Below, one piece after another: positions 50,861-62,900 of a stretch of 64,000 bases of DNA. Both the position numbers and the translations under genes were made by a program. Location: positions 30,103,673 through 30,167,672 of the forward strand of contig OY740774.1 of assembly GCA_963513935.1 (NCBI GenBank), in the 5' to 3' direction. Under the pieces are notes generated by a model. That model searched no databases. It was given only the letters and a program-made list of their open reading frames with translations, and was not told where the DNA came from. Origin of the DNA: Aphrophora alni. Lineage: Eukaryota > Arthropoda > Insecta > Hemiptera > Aphrophoridae. The stretch's first letter is position 1. Every line of letters begins with the position of its first letter.

Positions 50861-51245
50861 ATTAACATTTAACTACAGAGAGAGAAGTTTAATGAAGGGG
50901 TGATAAGTGCAGTGTTAAAGCACAATAGAGGTGTTAACAATTCTAGGCGGGACTTTTAAGTTGGAAGAAACATGATGGAAATATTTTACTTTATTTTCAG
51001 GAAGTCGTAGTAACACTTGACATTTCAGTAATCAGATTATTTCAAATTTAATCAGGATGTCCTTTGTAACAAACAATATTTTTTTCCTGTGAGTTTCTCG
51101 TGTTGTATTCAATTTAGCTAAACTACAAGGCGAGTTATTTCTTAGCTCTATACTTCATAAAAAGTTCTAAAGAATTGTAATTATATGTATAATATTTGGC
51201 GTTTAGAGCGTTAATATTATTACATCAAACTATAAAACGATATTC
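50860..51245 (+). repeat. S-family right terminal segment, third copy
   Basis: AAGTGCAGTGTTAAAGCACA, CAATAGAGGTGTTAACAATT, GAAACATGATGGAAATA and AATCAGGATGTCCTTTGTAA parallel 44,770-45,120 closely and end at the same point, ATCAAACTATAAAAC. Confidence 0.65.
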
Positions 51246-51859
51246 TGTATGTCGAGTATCCATATCGCCGACAAACTTCATTCTCAGACCCTCTACTCTT
51301 TCTTTAGTTCTAATGTCTTTCCTGTAACCTACATTACTTCCTACTTCCACGTGGGATTATCGTTTTTGATATATTATGTCAATCCTTTTTACCATATCTA
51401 CCCTCATTCTATATCTTCACCAGTTAAGTTAAAAGCGATCTGTGTTGATGGTGTGAATGATAACTTGGAAAAGGTGTAGTATAGTGAGATTATTGAATAC
51501 TTTACCCGACCACGCGGGGCACTGATCGTAAGGACACCTTTCCTTAGCTGTTCTGGCGAAATATGTAGAGAGTATTTAAAAATAACAGCATTGTGGACGT
51601 CACCGCTATTTAGGTACTAATAAAAAAGAGAATGCCCTCCCTGATGAATATCAGTATGGGTATTACTCAACTTCCTCGATACGCGAAGATCATAAACCTA
51701 GCAGAGAAAGATCAAACAAGTCACTTAGAAGGAATCACACTGATAAATGAAGAATAAAAACCTCATGGATCACGGAAGAAGGAACATCCAGGTCCCACTA
51801 ATAGGACAACCTGGCAAAATAGATTACTCACTGAAAATGATGGGACCCGCTGATTCTGT

Positions 51860-51922
<63 letters not shown>

Positions 51923-52235
51923 AGGGGTACCCACATTATCTAATAGTTAAATTCGGTGCAACAACACAAAAGACCTTGATGTCTGGAAGGGTACCAGATT
52001 CATACAACCGACCCTGAACTTTCTTTCTAAAGGTGTTGATGTTGTGGAGGTTACTATAGACGGAATTTTCTCATCTTAGAAGAAGTAGGGGATAGAATAG
52101 AGAACTAGAGGTAGAAGTGCAATTCATCTCACATTTCAACTACAAATGTCGAGTAAAAATACTATTGTTTTACAATTAACCAGTTTATTATATATTTATA
52201 AATAATACGGATTATTTATCAAAATTCTGACGTAG
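51245..52235. other. Region with (GA)n tract; no gene supported
   Basis: A (GA)n tract at 51,862-51,912 passes directly into a G10 run (51,913-51,922). Frames over it (Arg-Glu repeats) are artefacts. The surroundings at 51,480-52,100 are less AT-rich than average but match nothing that I recognise. Confidence 0.5.
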
Positions 52236-52640
52236 TTTTCATATGACATTGATCTGTAAGCATACAATGATTACAACGTACACCAACACGGATAATAATA
52301 TGCACGATTAATCACAAAAACCTTTTGATAAATACACACATTTTGTTTAAACGTGTTTTTATTAATTTATATTCAAATGATATTCTGTTATTTTATTTCA
52401 ATTGCAAATCGTAGCGTCCATTGTTTCCAGACTCAAACGCAAATATTAGACTAACAATGTTGATATATAATCAAGAGTAGTGTTATTGTGTATCATAATA
52501 ACATGCGATTATATAGAAAATCGCTTGTTTGTTGTTTAGGAGAGTTTTTATAATTTATGTATATATGACAGAGTAAATATAAGTAGTGAATACTAGATGT
52601 AATATTTGTATTTAGGAAATGCATTTTTGATATATTTACA
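52235..52640 (+). repeat. Left terminal inverted repeat of a 3.7-kb element
   Basis: It is closely matched by the reverse complement of 55,200-55,541 and 55,948-56,005. The best part is 52,365-52,475, where ATATTAGACTAACAATGTTG and TTAATTTATATT(C/T)AAATGATA agree almost base for base. It is much better conserved than the 1-14 kb palindrome, so probably younger. The outer limit is uncertain. Confidence 0.8.
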
Positions 52641-55200
52641 GGTATATTATAGTTATTATTGATTAACATTTGTTTTAATGCTGTCCTTTGTCGTTGAATT
52701 TTAAAAATGTGCTGTATTAAAATATTCAAATTTAGATAAATTGTCAAGACAGAAGCTAACTTCCTTTTGTATTAATTCAAAAATTTGTTGTAGAGGAGTA
52801 ATTCAGGTACTCCAATTTTGATTTGTAATACAACACATATAAATGAAGCTACAGTGAATTCACTAATCCCATGATCATTAACAACACTGTCAGATATATA
52901 GCTGACTTTTTGTTTATTAAATTAATATTAGTTAATTATAAGGTAAATCCATGAGATTAGAAAGAAAACCAACATAGATCTTTGCCTCATCATTGTATGC
53001 TACTTATAAGTGATAAATTAAAATCTGTAATAGATGCAGCCTTTAACAAGCGTTACGTTTGGATGTTGGTCTCAAGGTGTTATATGCCATATAGATATAT
53101 CTAAACTGTAATGGTTCTTGGCTACAATTAATTATTATCACACTTCTTACTAAAATATCTCAGAGCGCATATTACTATTCCCCTCCAGTTGTTTATAGCA
53201 ATCATGGTAAGTAACGCTGCTTCAAACTGCCTCACCTAGAGTACTGCCCAAGTAGATGTCACAACCAACACAACATAAAAATCATTTTAACTCAAATCCA
53301 TAATCATGTAACACAGTATCATATTACAGCGAGTTTAGTAACTTTCGTCGGAGTCCTAACAAGAGTGTTTCAGTTGATTTTTCTCCCTTCAAGTGTTATA
53401 AAACCCTAGGTGTATTTATGAACGTAGACAATACTGATAATAATTTTGTGAGTTATTACGGTTTGTATATTGAGTTGTTATAATATCTACTTTTTTTTAA
53501 ATTTTAACATTGATAAATGTACGTGTTTGGTTGAGAACATGTTTTAAGATAGAGATGAATTCACCGATATTGTGAATCGTCATCATCTATTGATAACCCT
53601 GGGGATGAGTCTTGGCATCTACGACAACAGTTCATCAACTTATCAGGTCTCACAGTAATTTTGGAACGTCTTCCCATTACTCATAGATCCACCTCGACTT
53701 CATTTATTTCGCAACTCTCTTTTTCATCGCCTTCCTAACATTCACGCCTTCTATAAAACATTTGGTTAGAGTCCATATACCGTTCTTTCAACACCTCCAT
53801 GCAAGTGACGTCATTGAGATACGAAAACCAGACAATATCTTCCCGATTCAGTATCTCTTAAATCTCACTATTTACATATATTCGAAACATTTCCCTTGAG
53901 ATTTGTCTACGAATCTTTTCAGTTTCGTTGCATCGTTCACTGAGAAGTTACTGGTCTTATGTAAGTATTGTAACTTCTAGATTCTGTTAAAGAAAAGTAC
54001 ATAGTATAGGTACCATATACTCTTGTTTTACGACGCTAGAATGTAGCAGATCAGAAAAGAAGGATTCGAAATTAGAGTTCCATCAGAAGACGAATTTCTC
54101 AACTAATTACGTAAATATTAGCACAGGAAACAAAATCCAGGCTATGAAGTAAAAAATAAGTTAAATGTATATAATTACCGGTCGTTCAAAAATTAAATCC
54201 AACCAATACGCTCAATATTTACAATATTTTTAAAATTTGTATTGAAAAAGGACTAAAATTGCAAAATCATTTTAGAGACATTTAGTTCCATTTATCGGAG
54301 TACATTAATTCTAAAAACAAAGTTGGAAACACTGAAAACATAAGCACATTGAGGACACCTACATCTCTGATAAGTTGGAGTTTGAATCTTTAAAAGTCTA
54401 CTCTGAAATAATGATTAACCAGTCTTAAGACAACCCAATGAAAATGAATATAAAACGCATACTTTAAACAAAATAGATTTTCAGATCACACTTCAGTTGC
54501 TACACCAAGACGTCTTTCTATTTTTCCAAGACATATTTTCAATCGAAATCTCACGATTTGAAGTAGTCAGTTTTATTTCCATTTATAAAATCCCCCTAAA
54601 ATAATAATCAGCTGAGAGAGGCAAACATATAGTGTTCATAGCTCATGATATTCTCCATGAAGAACGGCACTTCTATCACCTCATGTGGAAGTTTTAGTAA
54701 CTAAATAATAGATTTATTAATTGCAAATATTTTTTTTTTAATCTGGATATCACACACACACCCCTCACTACAGAGAATTTTTCTTAACGCACTGATTTAC
54801 ATAATACAAATTCCATTTCTATTATATCATATTCAAATCTGTTTTATAACTTCGAATACTTGAGTAAATAAACAAATCATGTCTTAGCTTTTCATCGTGT
54901 TCTCTGTTGTCAACAAATCGCGTTACCATGGCAGTAATTCTAGCTTTCATCACCAGAATGTGCTACTAAACGTAGTACTCCAATTGTCTTAGAGATTATG
55001 GATCATTACAATAAATTTTTAAGCTCCTATAAGGATGGAGTCAGGAAAATATTCCACACATAACAAGAGCTCTAACTTTAAGACCAACCAGGATCAACAA
55101 GTGAGAAATAGAAATCCAACTTCGTTTGTTGATGATGTATAAATATAAGCTCCATTTGTAGACTATATTTATATTTAAATGATATTAACACAAACGTAAT
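52640..55200. other. Interior of the TIR element; no coding capacity recognised
   Basis: The interior of about 2.5 kb holds only short frames. An 84-codon minus-strand frame at 52,493-52,747 straddles the left repeat and is Asn/Ile/Leu-rich without a motif. The element appears non-autonomous, or its internal genes are beyond recognition. Confidence 0.45.
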
Positions 55201-56005
55201 GTTATTATATATATAATGTTGTTGTTTAAATATCTAAAAAATAAAAAATATATATCTAGTATTTACTATTTATCATGTTCAAACTACATACATATACCAT
55301 GAAAACTCTTCTAAAACAACCAAACGATCCTTTATATTACCGCGTGTTATTACATCACAATATATCACTACTCTTGATTATAAATCAACATTGTTAGTCT
55401 AATATTTGCGTTTGAGTATGGAAACAATGTACGCTACAATTTGCAAGTAATAAGAAATAAAATAACAGAATATCATTTAAATATAAATTAATAAAAACAT
55501 ATTTGAACGAATAGACGAAAGGTATTGTGATTAATTATATGTACAGAGTGGTCGAAAAGTACGCAAATGGAAAAGGTATAAAGTATATGTACACATTAAT
55601 CTATTTTATAACCTTTCATTAATCTTGATATCGTCGAATTGTTAGGCTTTTTTACATCCGGATCTTTAAAACGAAAACGCCTAAAACAAATTCATATGAC
55701 CGACTGGCAAAATGCTGTTCAACAATGAACACTCGTTGCTTTTGGGAAACCACGTGTTTACGAATCTGTGAACTACGCAATACTACTGAAGTTATGTGAC
55801 CAGTTCACAATTCAATAACCCCTAGATTTGTTGACGGTAATGGCAGTGGTACTCTCTTGTAGTAGCCGATAGATATAATTAACAAAAAAACTGGTATTTA
55901 TAGACCCATTTATATTTTGATGTGCACCACTTTTCGATCACTCTATATAATCATTTTCTATTTTGTTGTACGATAATTGTGTGTAGAGGTTTGCGTATTA
56001 AAATG
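55200..56005 (-). repeat. Right terminal inverted repeat, interrupted by a MITE
   Basis: It pairs with 52,235-52,640. If 55,544-55,947 (MITE plus one TA) is skipped, the pairing continues outward: ...CGTACAACAAAATAG...AATTAATCAC against CGTACACCAACACGG...GATTAATCAC. The MITE therefore landed in an existing repeat arm. Confidence 0.7.
55544..55945. mobile_element. 402-bp mariner-type MITE with TA target duplication
   Basis: The left end CAGAGTGGTCGAAAAGT (55,544-55,560) and the reverse complement of the right end, TAGAGTGATCGAAAAGT, differ at 2 of 17 positions. Both are bordered by TA (55,542-55,543 and 55,946-55,947), the target duplication of Tc1/mariner elements. The 402-bp body has no transposase. 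Its movement would need an enzyme supplied elsewhere; the mariner relics in this window have different or unseen ends, so a link is not shown. Confidence 0.75.
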
Positions 56006-57140
56006 AATTTTGTAATTTAAAAAATAATACAAACAAACAAATGGTACACATTTTATGGGACTTAAAAAATTGAAGTGTTGACCTAACATGTCAGAAAAAG
56101 TGGGGAGCGGTTATCGGTAGAGTAATTTAAACTTACGATGACAGATATTTTATGAACTTATTATATATTTTCCGTCTGTAAATGGCTAATTCAGGAGCTA
56201 TTGCGCCACTTAAATAAGGTTTATTACTGTTTATTCTGTGGAAAGTAGACCTCGTTATGTAGATGCTTACATTCAATAAATTTTCGTTATTATGTAAATA
56301 CAGCTATTAACAAACGCGTTTTCTGACACTAGACAATATACATAAACCACGAAAAAACAGTAAATAATACCGGAACTACTGTACACTTAAACAAAACGTA
56401 ATTGCAAAAAAAAAAAGTTTACAACTTGATAGGACTTGCTCTTTTTATCTATATTTTTTAATCCCTCAAGTGAGTACGTGCTAGGCAAAATCCTGTGGGT
56501 TCCTATCTGGATTTACACCTTTATTCGTGTACTATTCTCTTGAACAACTCTTGTTGTTTTACGACACTATCTCTATTAAAACACTCGAAGGGTTGGAGTC
56601 TTTATTTTATGTTTTTCTTTCCTTTATTTATAAAGACGTGATAGCCGAGAGATTTTTACCCTTAAGGATTACGAAAAAAGTTATTTCTTGTTAGTACAGC
56701 GGTGGAAATTATTTAATGAACGATGAAAGTATGTAAACCTAACCAATACTCTTTCCACAACCACACGTGTGTTTTGTTAGCTATTACCTAAATTTTGCAG
56801 GGTAAACTTATTATTATTCGTGAATGAGTATATACAGATTCCGTGTATGTTTTATCTTGTTTAAGAGGAAATCAACAAACACAAATCTGTTATGTAAGTA
56901 ATAGTTAGATTGATATTTGTTTTAAACAATGAAACTATTAAACGTCCGAATAAATACAAGTTATAACATCAAAGTCTTACAACTTCCTTTTATTTCGCAT
57001 GCACAATATTATACGCCATACTTTGAATTGTCCATTATATTTATAGTCTGTGCAACTGTGTCCTTGATATGGAAACAGGTAATAACTATATTGAGAAGCC
57101 GCCACAGAAAATCATGAAACATTCCATTGTTAACGTCGCC
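56005..57140. other. AT-rich region; contains block E in reverse orientation
   Basis: The reverse complement of 56,460-56,540 reads AGGTGTAAATCCAGATAGG, CCCACAGGATT and CGTACTCAC, matching block E at 12,470-12,565. A 62-codon frame at 56,929-57,117 has no supporting signal. Confidence 0.5.
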
Positions 57141-57610
57141 ACCAAGGGAACTAGTTCACCCTACTAGTTCCCACAATCTACAGCTCTCACTCCACAGAAC
57201 AACGCCATCTTCAAGACTCACCCCGTGGCCTCCCGTAAGGGAAATTAAACGGAGAAATCCGGGCAACGGCAGCACTTGCTTCACCCTAGTCGGCTCCTGA
57301 AAAGGAAATTGTAGGTGCTTTGGCGCCGGCGATAGTGGGTGAAAATCCAGCTCTGAGACCAGATCACGTCCTATTTCCCCTCACCTAACCTAAGGCCAAC
57401 TGGCCCTTTTCAGGGCCAGCAACACTCCTAGGTTTCGTAACTCCTATCATCATTCTTCGCACCAAGCCCTCGAAACCTTCCCGAATCGCCCATCCTTCCT
57501 CTTTCGTTTGATACCAGTCGCCTCCCGACTCGACTAGACCTATTTCATGGCCAACTCCACGTTCCCTGCACCTCTCTTCCTTTTCCAACAACCTGACCCT
57601 ACGTCACCAT
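57140..57610. other. GC-rich island of unknown identity with two hairpins
   Basis: This segment of about 470 bp is clearly richer in G+C than its flanks. GGGAACTAGT/ACTAGTTCCC (57,146-57,172) is a perfect 10-bp hairpin with a 7-nt loop. TGGCCCT-TTTC-AGGGCCA (57,401-57,418) is a 7-bp hairpin with the stem and TTTC loop of a histone mRNA 3' end. No histone coding sequence lies upstream. On the minus strand a 68-codon frame (57,385-57,591) contains SGGDWYQTKEEGWAIREGFE; I do not recognise it. It may be a fragment of a retroelement or of an exon; the composition indicates a separate origin from its surroundings. Confidence 0.45.
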
Positions 57611-57929
57611 AACATCATTCGGTCTAGTTATAATGATTTGTACACGTAATTACGTAATAAACACGAAAAGGCAAATTTTCGAATTAAAAGGGGGCCTCAT
57701 GATACACGGTAAAATAAATAAATGAAAAAAGAAGAATCAACAAAAAATATTCAATAGAAATTACTGGAAAATAGAAACGAACAGGTACACAAAATTTAAA
57801 TATTTTAAAGTCTTTACCATTTGCCCGTTAGACTAATAAATGGCGTGCCATCAGAACAAAACTCAAATCATTTTAAATATAACACATACGTAAAATATTT
57901 TAAATTTCAACACGTTGTCGTTATCCATT

Positions 57930-58060
57930 TGGTTATGTGTGTTTAAAACAGTTGTTACACAAATCTACTAAATCTCGTAATTGTGAATATTACTGTAACG
58001 ACGAATAGGCCCTAACGGGCTACTTATATGTGCACACTAAAAAGTCCCTACTTTTGTAAA
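57930..58060 (+). repeat. Dispersed P block, partial
   Basis: GTTTAAAACAGTTGTTACAC, TCTACTAAATCTCGTAATTG, and TAGGCCCTAACGGGC parallel the P blocks at 33,210 and 43,215. It lacks the CGCTCGTG part. Confidence 0.55.
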
Positions 58061-59260
58061 AAAAAAAAATCACTATTTGTCATAGCAAAGAGTTTGGATT
58101 AGTACCATTACTTGGATAATTGAAATCTGTAAATATTTATCTATTTTAGTGTGTTATATCAGTGTGAATAACACATGAGATATGAACAACTCTTTAAATA
58201 ACTGCCTTTTGAAAATATTAAATTATTTGTTATCTGAATTAAATTGGGCATTCATATTAGCATAGTATAAACAATTACCTTTCAGTATCTTAAATTTTGT
58301 GGCCGATATCTTGCTTTTGTAAAGAAACGACGACCATATCAGTCAAACCATTGAGTTTGAAGTTATTAAAACTGACCCCATAATTCGTATATTGGGTTAT
58401 TGAAAGCTGAGAATTAAAAAAATTACAGACATGTTGAACGCGGAAAATCTACATTATTAAAGTTACTAATGTTATATATACTAGTGTTTAAAGGATAAAT
58501 TTTAAATTGTAGCTTTTAACTTATTTGTATAATAAGATGAATAATCAACTCGCAAGGAATATTCTCACTAATGGATAAAAAAAGAGAGACGTATTAAAAA
58601 AAAACTAATTCCATACAATTTAAAACCTGAAGACAAATGAATAAATTAAGACGCACACATTTCTAACAGTATATCAATATTCTAAAAACCACTATTTATT
58701 TTCATTAAAAAAATACAACACAGAGGATATCCGGCCCCCGAAACGAACAAGTCAATTGGATATTAGTGGACGTTAGTGTATTATATGAGTACCAACATGA
58801 ACTCAGTCATTGAATGGTGTTACAAACACTATAATTTAAATATTACATAATAAATTACTTGATACCCCAAAACTTAGATATATCTATTATAAAATAAAAA
58901 AATAAAAAATTTTCTAATGGCGTGGTGGAAAAAAAACATGTAAATATTACCATTAAAAAAACGTTTGTCGAGATTGTTTAGTTAGTTTCTAAAATTATTA
59001 TATATATAAAAAAAAACTCAGGTAAAATCATTACATAATCTTTTTCACATTTATTCACAAATCACATTCTAACCAAAGATATAACACATTCTGGGAAATT
59101 ATGTCAGCACATTCGATAGTGTACTGTACAAAAACTGAAAATTAACTGTGAACATATCCTTAGATTTTCATACATTTTGAAAATATTTACATAAGCATTG
59201 TTTAGTAGAAAAAAGTTAAAATTATACGGCAATACATATAATAATATTACCTTAATATTA
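58060..59260. other. AT-rich region without recognisable genes
   Basis: Nothing was recognised. Confidence 0.35.
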
Positions 59261-59261
59261 T

Positions 59262-59345
59262 CCGTGGTGTGACTTCATTCCTCTACGGACTCGTTTCGGG
59301 AATATGTATCTTCATCAGAAATTGTCTTGCTCACTGAAGGCGTCA
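59262..59345 (-). ncRNA. Hammerhead-ribozyme-like motif of Penelope-element type
   Basis: On the minus strand CTGATGA (59,318-59,312) is followed by a 14-nt segment that can form a short imperfect stem (GATA..TAT.C). After it come GAAAC (59,297-59,293), a two-base loop and GTC (59,290-59,288). Stem III would be two base pairs (A-U, C-G), the minimal form known from Penelope-like retroelements, with cleavage expected after the C. Distal stem I pairing is suggested by CTTCA upstream and TGAAG downstream; the proximal part pairs poorly. Core nucleotides are intact, unlike the copy at 22.9 kb. No element coding sequence was seen next to it. Confidence 0.4.
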
Positions 59346-59957
59346 AACATTAAGATGTGATAAGATTACATAAAAGCTCAAGTTTTTTTATGTATAAGAT
59401 ATATGGTGCAACAAGACCTACAGTACACACAATATGTATGAGGCCGTTGGAATATTCATGCTGTTCCAAAAACAAAAATAACTTAATTTATAGTTATGTA
59501 TGGTTTTAGGTAAAGTAAGAGCTTTTCCAACGGTGAAATCTAAGCAGTATATGTAATCGATTTTTCTAATAGATATGTCTCTAATGCAAGTTTTTAAAAC
59601 GGGAAATTTTAAGTTTTGAGTATGCACTGTATACAAATATTTATTTTGGTTAAAACAACAACATTAGTGAAATAATTTTAGTTTAATACTACTGTTTAAT
59701 ACATGTAGTCAAAGAATATTTCACGTAAAATCATTACCTATTAATTTACCAAAATTACATTTCTCGATTGAAGGGTTGAATGTAGTAATGTATGCGACGT
59801 TACTAAATAATACTAGTTATAGTAATCATAATTGCCAATTTATTAAAATGTCATATACTAGCGTTAAACAGATGACTCAAGTACTGACCAATGGGTGTGA
59901 TAGTTAATGTGTCACAGACGGAAATGAATAAAACCAAAACATTTTCCTGTTTGTGGT

Positions 59958-59980
59958 CTGTCTGTCTATCAGACAGACAG
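59958..59980. repeat. Perfect 10-bp hairpin with 3-nt loop
   Basis: CTGTCTGTCT, loop ATC, AGACAGACAG. This is likely a microsatellite-derived or element-end palindrome. There is no flanking gene. Confidence 0.85.
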
Positions 59981-59999
59981 GGCAGACACAATTTAAGTG

Positions 60000-62900
60000 G
60001 GGAAGTATAATTGGTAATGTGGCATATAATCCGTTAATTTGTGTTCCTGAAAGCGAAATTGTATTAGAATCAATAAAGTCGCAAAAACATCATATTGAGA
60101 CACTGCAGTAGAACGCCGTACAGTACAAACCGTTGGACAGACATAATTCTCAAAAACAGCGGCACAAAATTCCTAACGTATGTTTCCTTGGAATAAACTG
60201 CATCGATTTTGAACAATCATCACGTGAAAATATATGTTATGTTTAAAGTAAAGGTATTCATTGAAAAATATACACAGAGAAAACAGAATAAAGTACGTTC
60301 ATGTAAAGTTAAAAAAATAACGAGAAAATATATCATTTATATTTGTTTAAAATGCGAAATTTGTTCCTCTCATTCACTTCTCCCTTATAATAATACACAC
60401 TTCTGACTCTTAGTACATACACAGATATATAGAGAAGAGATTTCATGAAACAATTTGAAGGTAATTAACATTGGGGTGTAAGGTAGAGAGTTAGTTATTT
60501 CACTGACTAATAACGGTCAATTTGTAGGGTGAAAATGGAAACATGACATAAGTTAGGTATTTGGGGAGTGGATTGAGGTTAGAATGCTAACCACAATGAC
60601 CACGTTTGAGTTGAATTGGTGACAACAAACATGTTGTCAACCTTGATGAAGACCAATTTTCCAAGTCTTGAATGGTCCAAATGTTGAGAGCGTTTTCATG
60701 TAAATATAGTGAACATCTGTAAACGAAACATTTAATTAAGTAATTTGTTTTTTAAATCTTAATCAACATTCTTTTATTGACATTCTAAATTATTGGATGT
60801 GTTGGATTATGAAACGTATCTTTGCAATTGATAATTAAAATTCAGAAAAATTGAAGATATATTTTATTCACTAAATTCAGGCAATTACACATACTGCCAA
60901 TTAAAAATTCAAATCTGTATATATGTTATTATAATTAGAGATAACAGATGGCGCCAAGCAGATATATTGAACCGCTTTTTTTTATTTTTTCATTTCGTGA
61001 GATACGTGAAATTTCTACAAAATGCAAAGGTGGACATCCGACGTTCCCAACTGTGATAAATTCATATTCAGTAAGTACCACTTTCCTTCCTGTTGCTACG
61101 CCAATCACTTTGGGTAAGCATTCTGAAACGGTGTTTCATCACCAAGCTGGTAAGCTCCTTTCTATGGACATGTCGTTAATGTGGAAAAAGCACAACTTTA
61201 CATAACCACGCGAAGAGCGAGGCAAGGCCCTACCTGGGACAGTACATACAGGGGCAACTCCTGCCAGAGCCCTGGCTGGGATGTTGTGTGGGTGAAGGAT
61301 GTGATTATTTACAAATAACAAGTTAGTGAGTATAATAAGGTATTACTCTGCGTGCAATATCTTCTTTTGCTGCCTAGTGAAAATTGAAATAATGGTACAA
61401 AAGAGGCTTTCTTATGATTGCATCTGCAACCCAGAAAGTATTAAAGAATTGTAGCGACATCTTTTCCTGAATTGTAGAAGGTCTATTCTGATGCACCTGT
61501 GTTGCACCTACCGATTATGAATCAGATCTGATAGGCATAAATAACAATTAGGAAAATGTTACAATGATGAAAATGTAGTTAGTATTACATTCAATACAAA
61601 TTCATTCGATTGTAACAATTAATTATAACTTGATAATAAACACCCATAAACACATTTAGAGGCAAACGGAATATTATACAAAATAAAATAAGGTTGTTGT
61701 TAATTAAAGAAAAACAAAGTACTTTTTAACTCTTGTAAGAGTCTCGTCAATGCCGTAACTGGCGAAACCATGGTCGGCTAGACCAAATAATATATAGAAT
61801 TTTACAAAATAAAAATTGTATTTTATTTGTTGACAACGTTGTCAAAGTACTGGAGTGTCAAACATACAGATCAGAATATCACAGTAAAACTTCAGATTTC
61901 TATAAATAATGCATTTTTTAAAAAATTATATGGGATAATTATATTTAATAATAACGACAGGAGGAATGCATAAATAAAGGGATAAAGGCAGGATGTTGCA
62001 TATTTTCCAAATATGTAGATGTTTAGTAATCAAATTATTACTACTAATGCAAAACTCAAAATATACAAAACAATGGAGCTCCTGTTATTACTTTTGATTC
62101 AAAAACTTGGGGTGTGAAAACACCAAATGACTATTTGAGCCTTCAGTGTATATGAGCTTCGCATACAAAGAAAGATATATGGGGACGAAAGATAGAATGG
62201 TGGCTGGATAATGGCATACAATACAGAGCAGCATGACTAGATTGAAGGTCAGGATATGGTTAGATGTATGCAGACTCAAACAATAAAATGATCTGGATAT
62301 ATCGAGCGAATATTGGAAGATCGGATGCCCATACTGAGTGAAGTACTTTACTACACCAGAAGAAAGGGTAGACTAACAAATAGATGATAATGAAGCTTGC
62401 CTTAAAACTAGCTAAATTAAAGGATGGAGGGAATGATTTGTAGACAAAGAAGATGAAAGACTCATTGTGGTGGAGGATAAGACCCACGATGGGCTATAGG
62501 GCTATAGAACCATGAAATAAGAACGTAGGCACACTGCATGTAAACCTTGGTCTTTAGCATTTCTAAATTTAGAACAAAGCTTGAATTTAAAGATACTGAC
62601 AGTATTAAAACTAATAGCTTATTGTACGTAGTTTTATTACGTAATATATATATAGTACTTTCCATTAAATCATAACATAAAAATTATGATTTTCTAAAAA
62701 GGCATTGATCATTTATTGAAATGTAACACTTAAATACCCGTACAAGAACACTTGTCATCATTTCAGTAACAAGATGAGTTCGATACAAAAGTGAATAATG
62801 TAACCATATTAAAAGTCTAATATCTAAAAAGTAGCTCATGAATTTAGATTCAATTTGGATAAAATATATTAAGTCATGACCTGTAAAAAAATATCCAACC

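Noticed and set aside
57385..57591. 68-codon minus-strand ORF in the GC-rich island
   Set aside because: Not called as a gene because no family is recognised and the frame is short. It is described only as part of the island.
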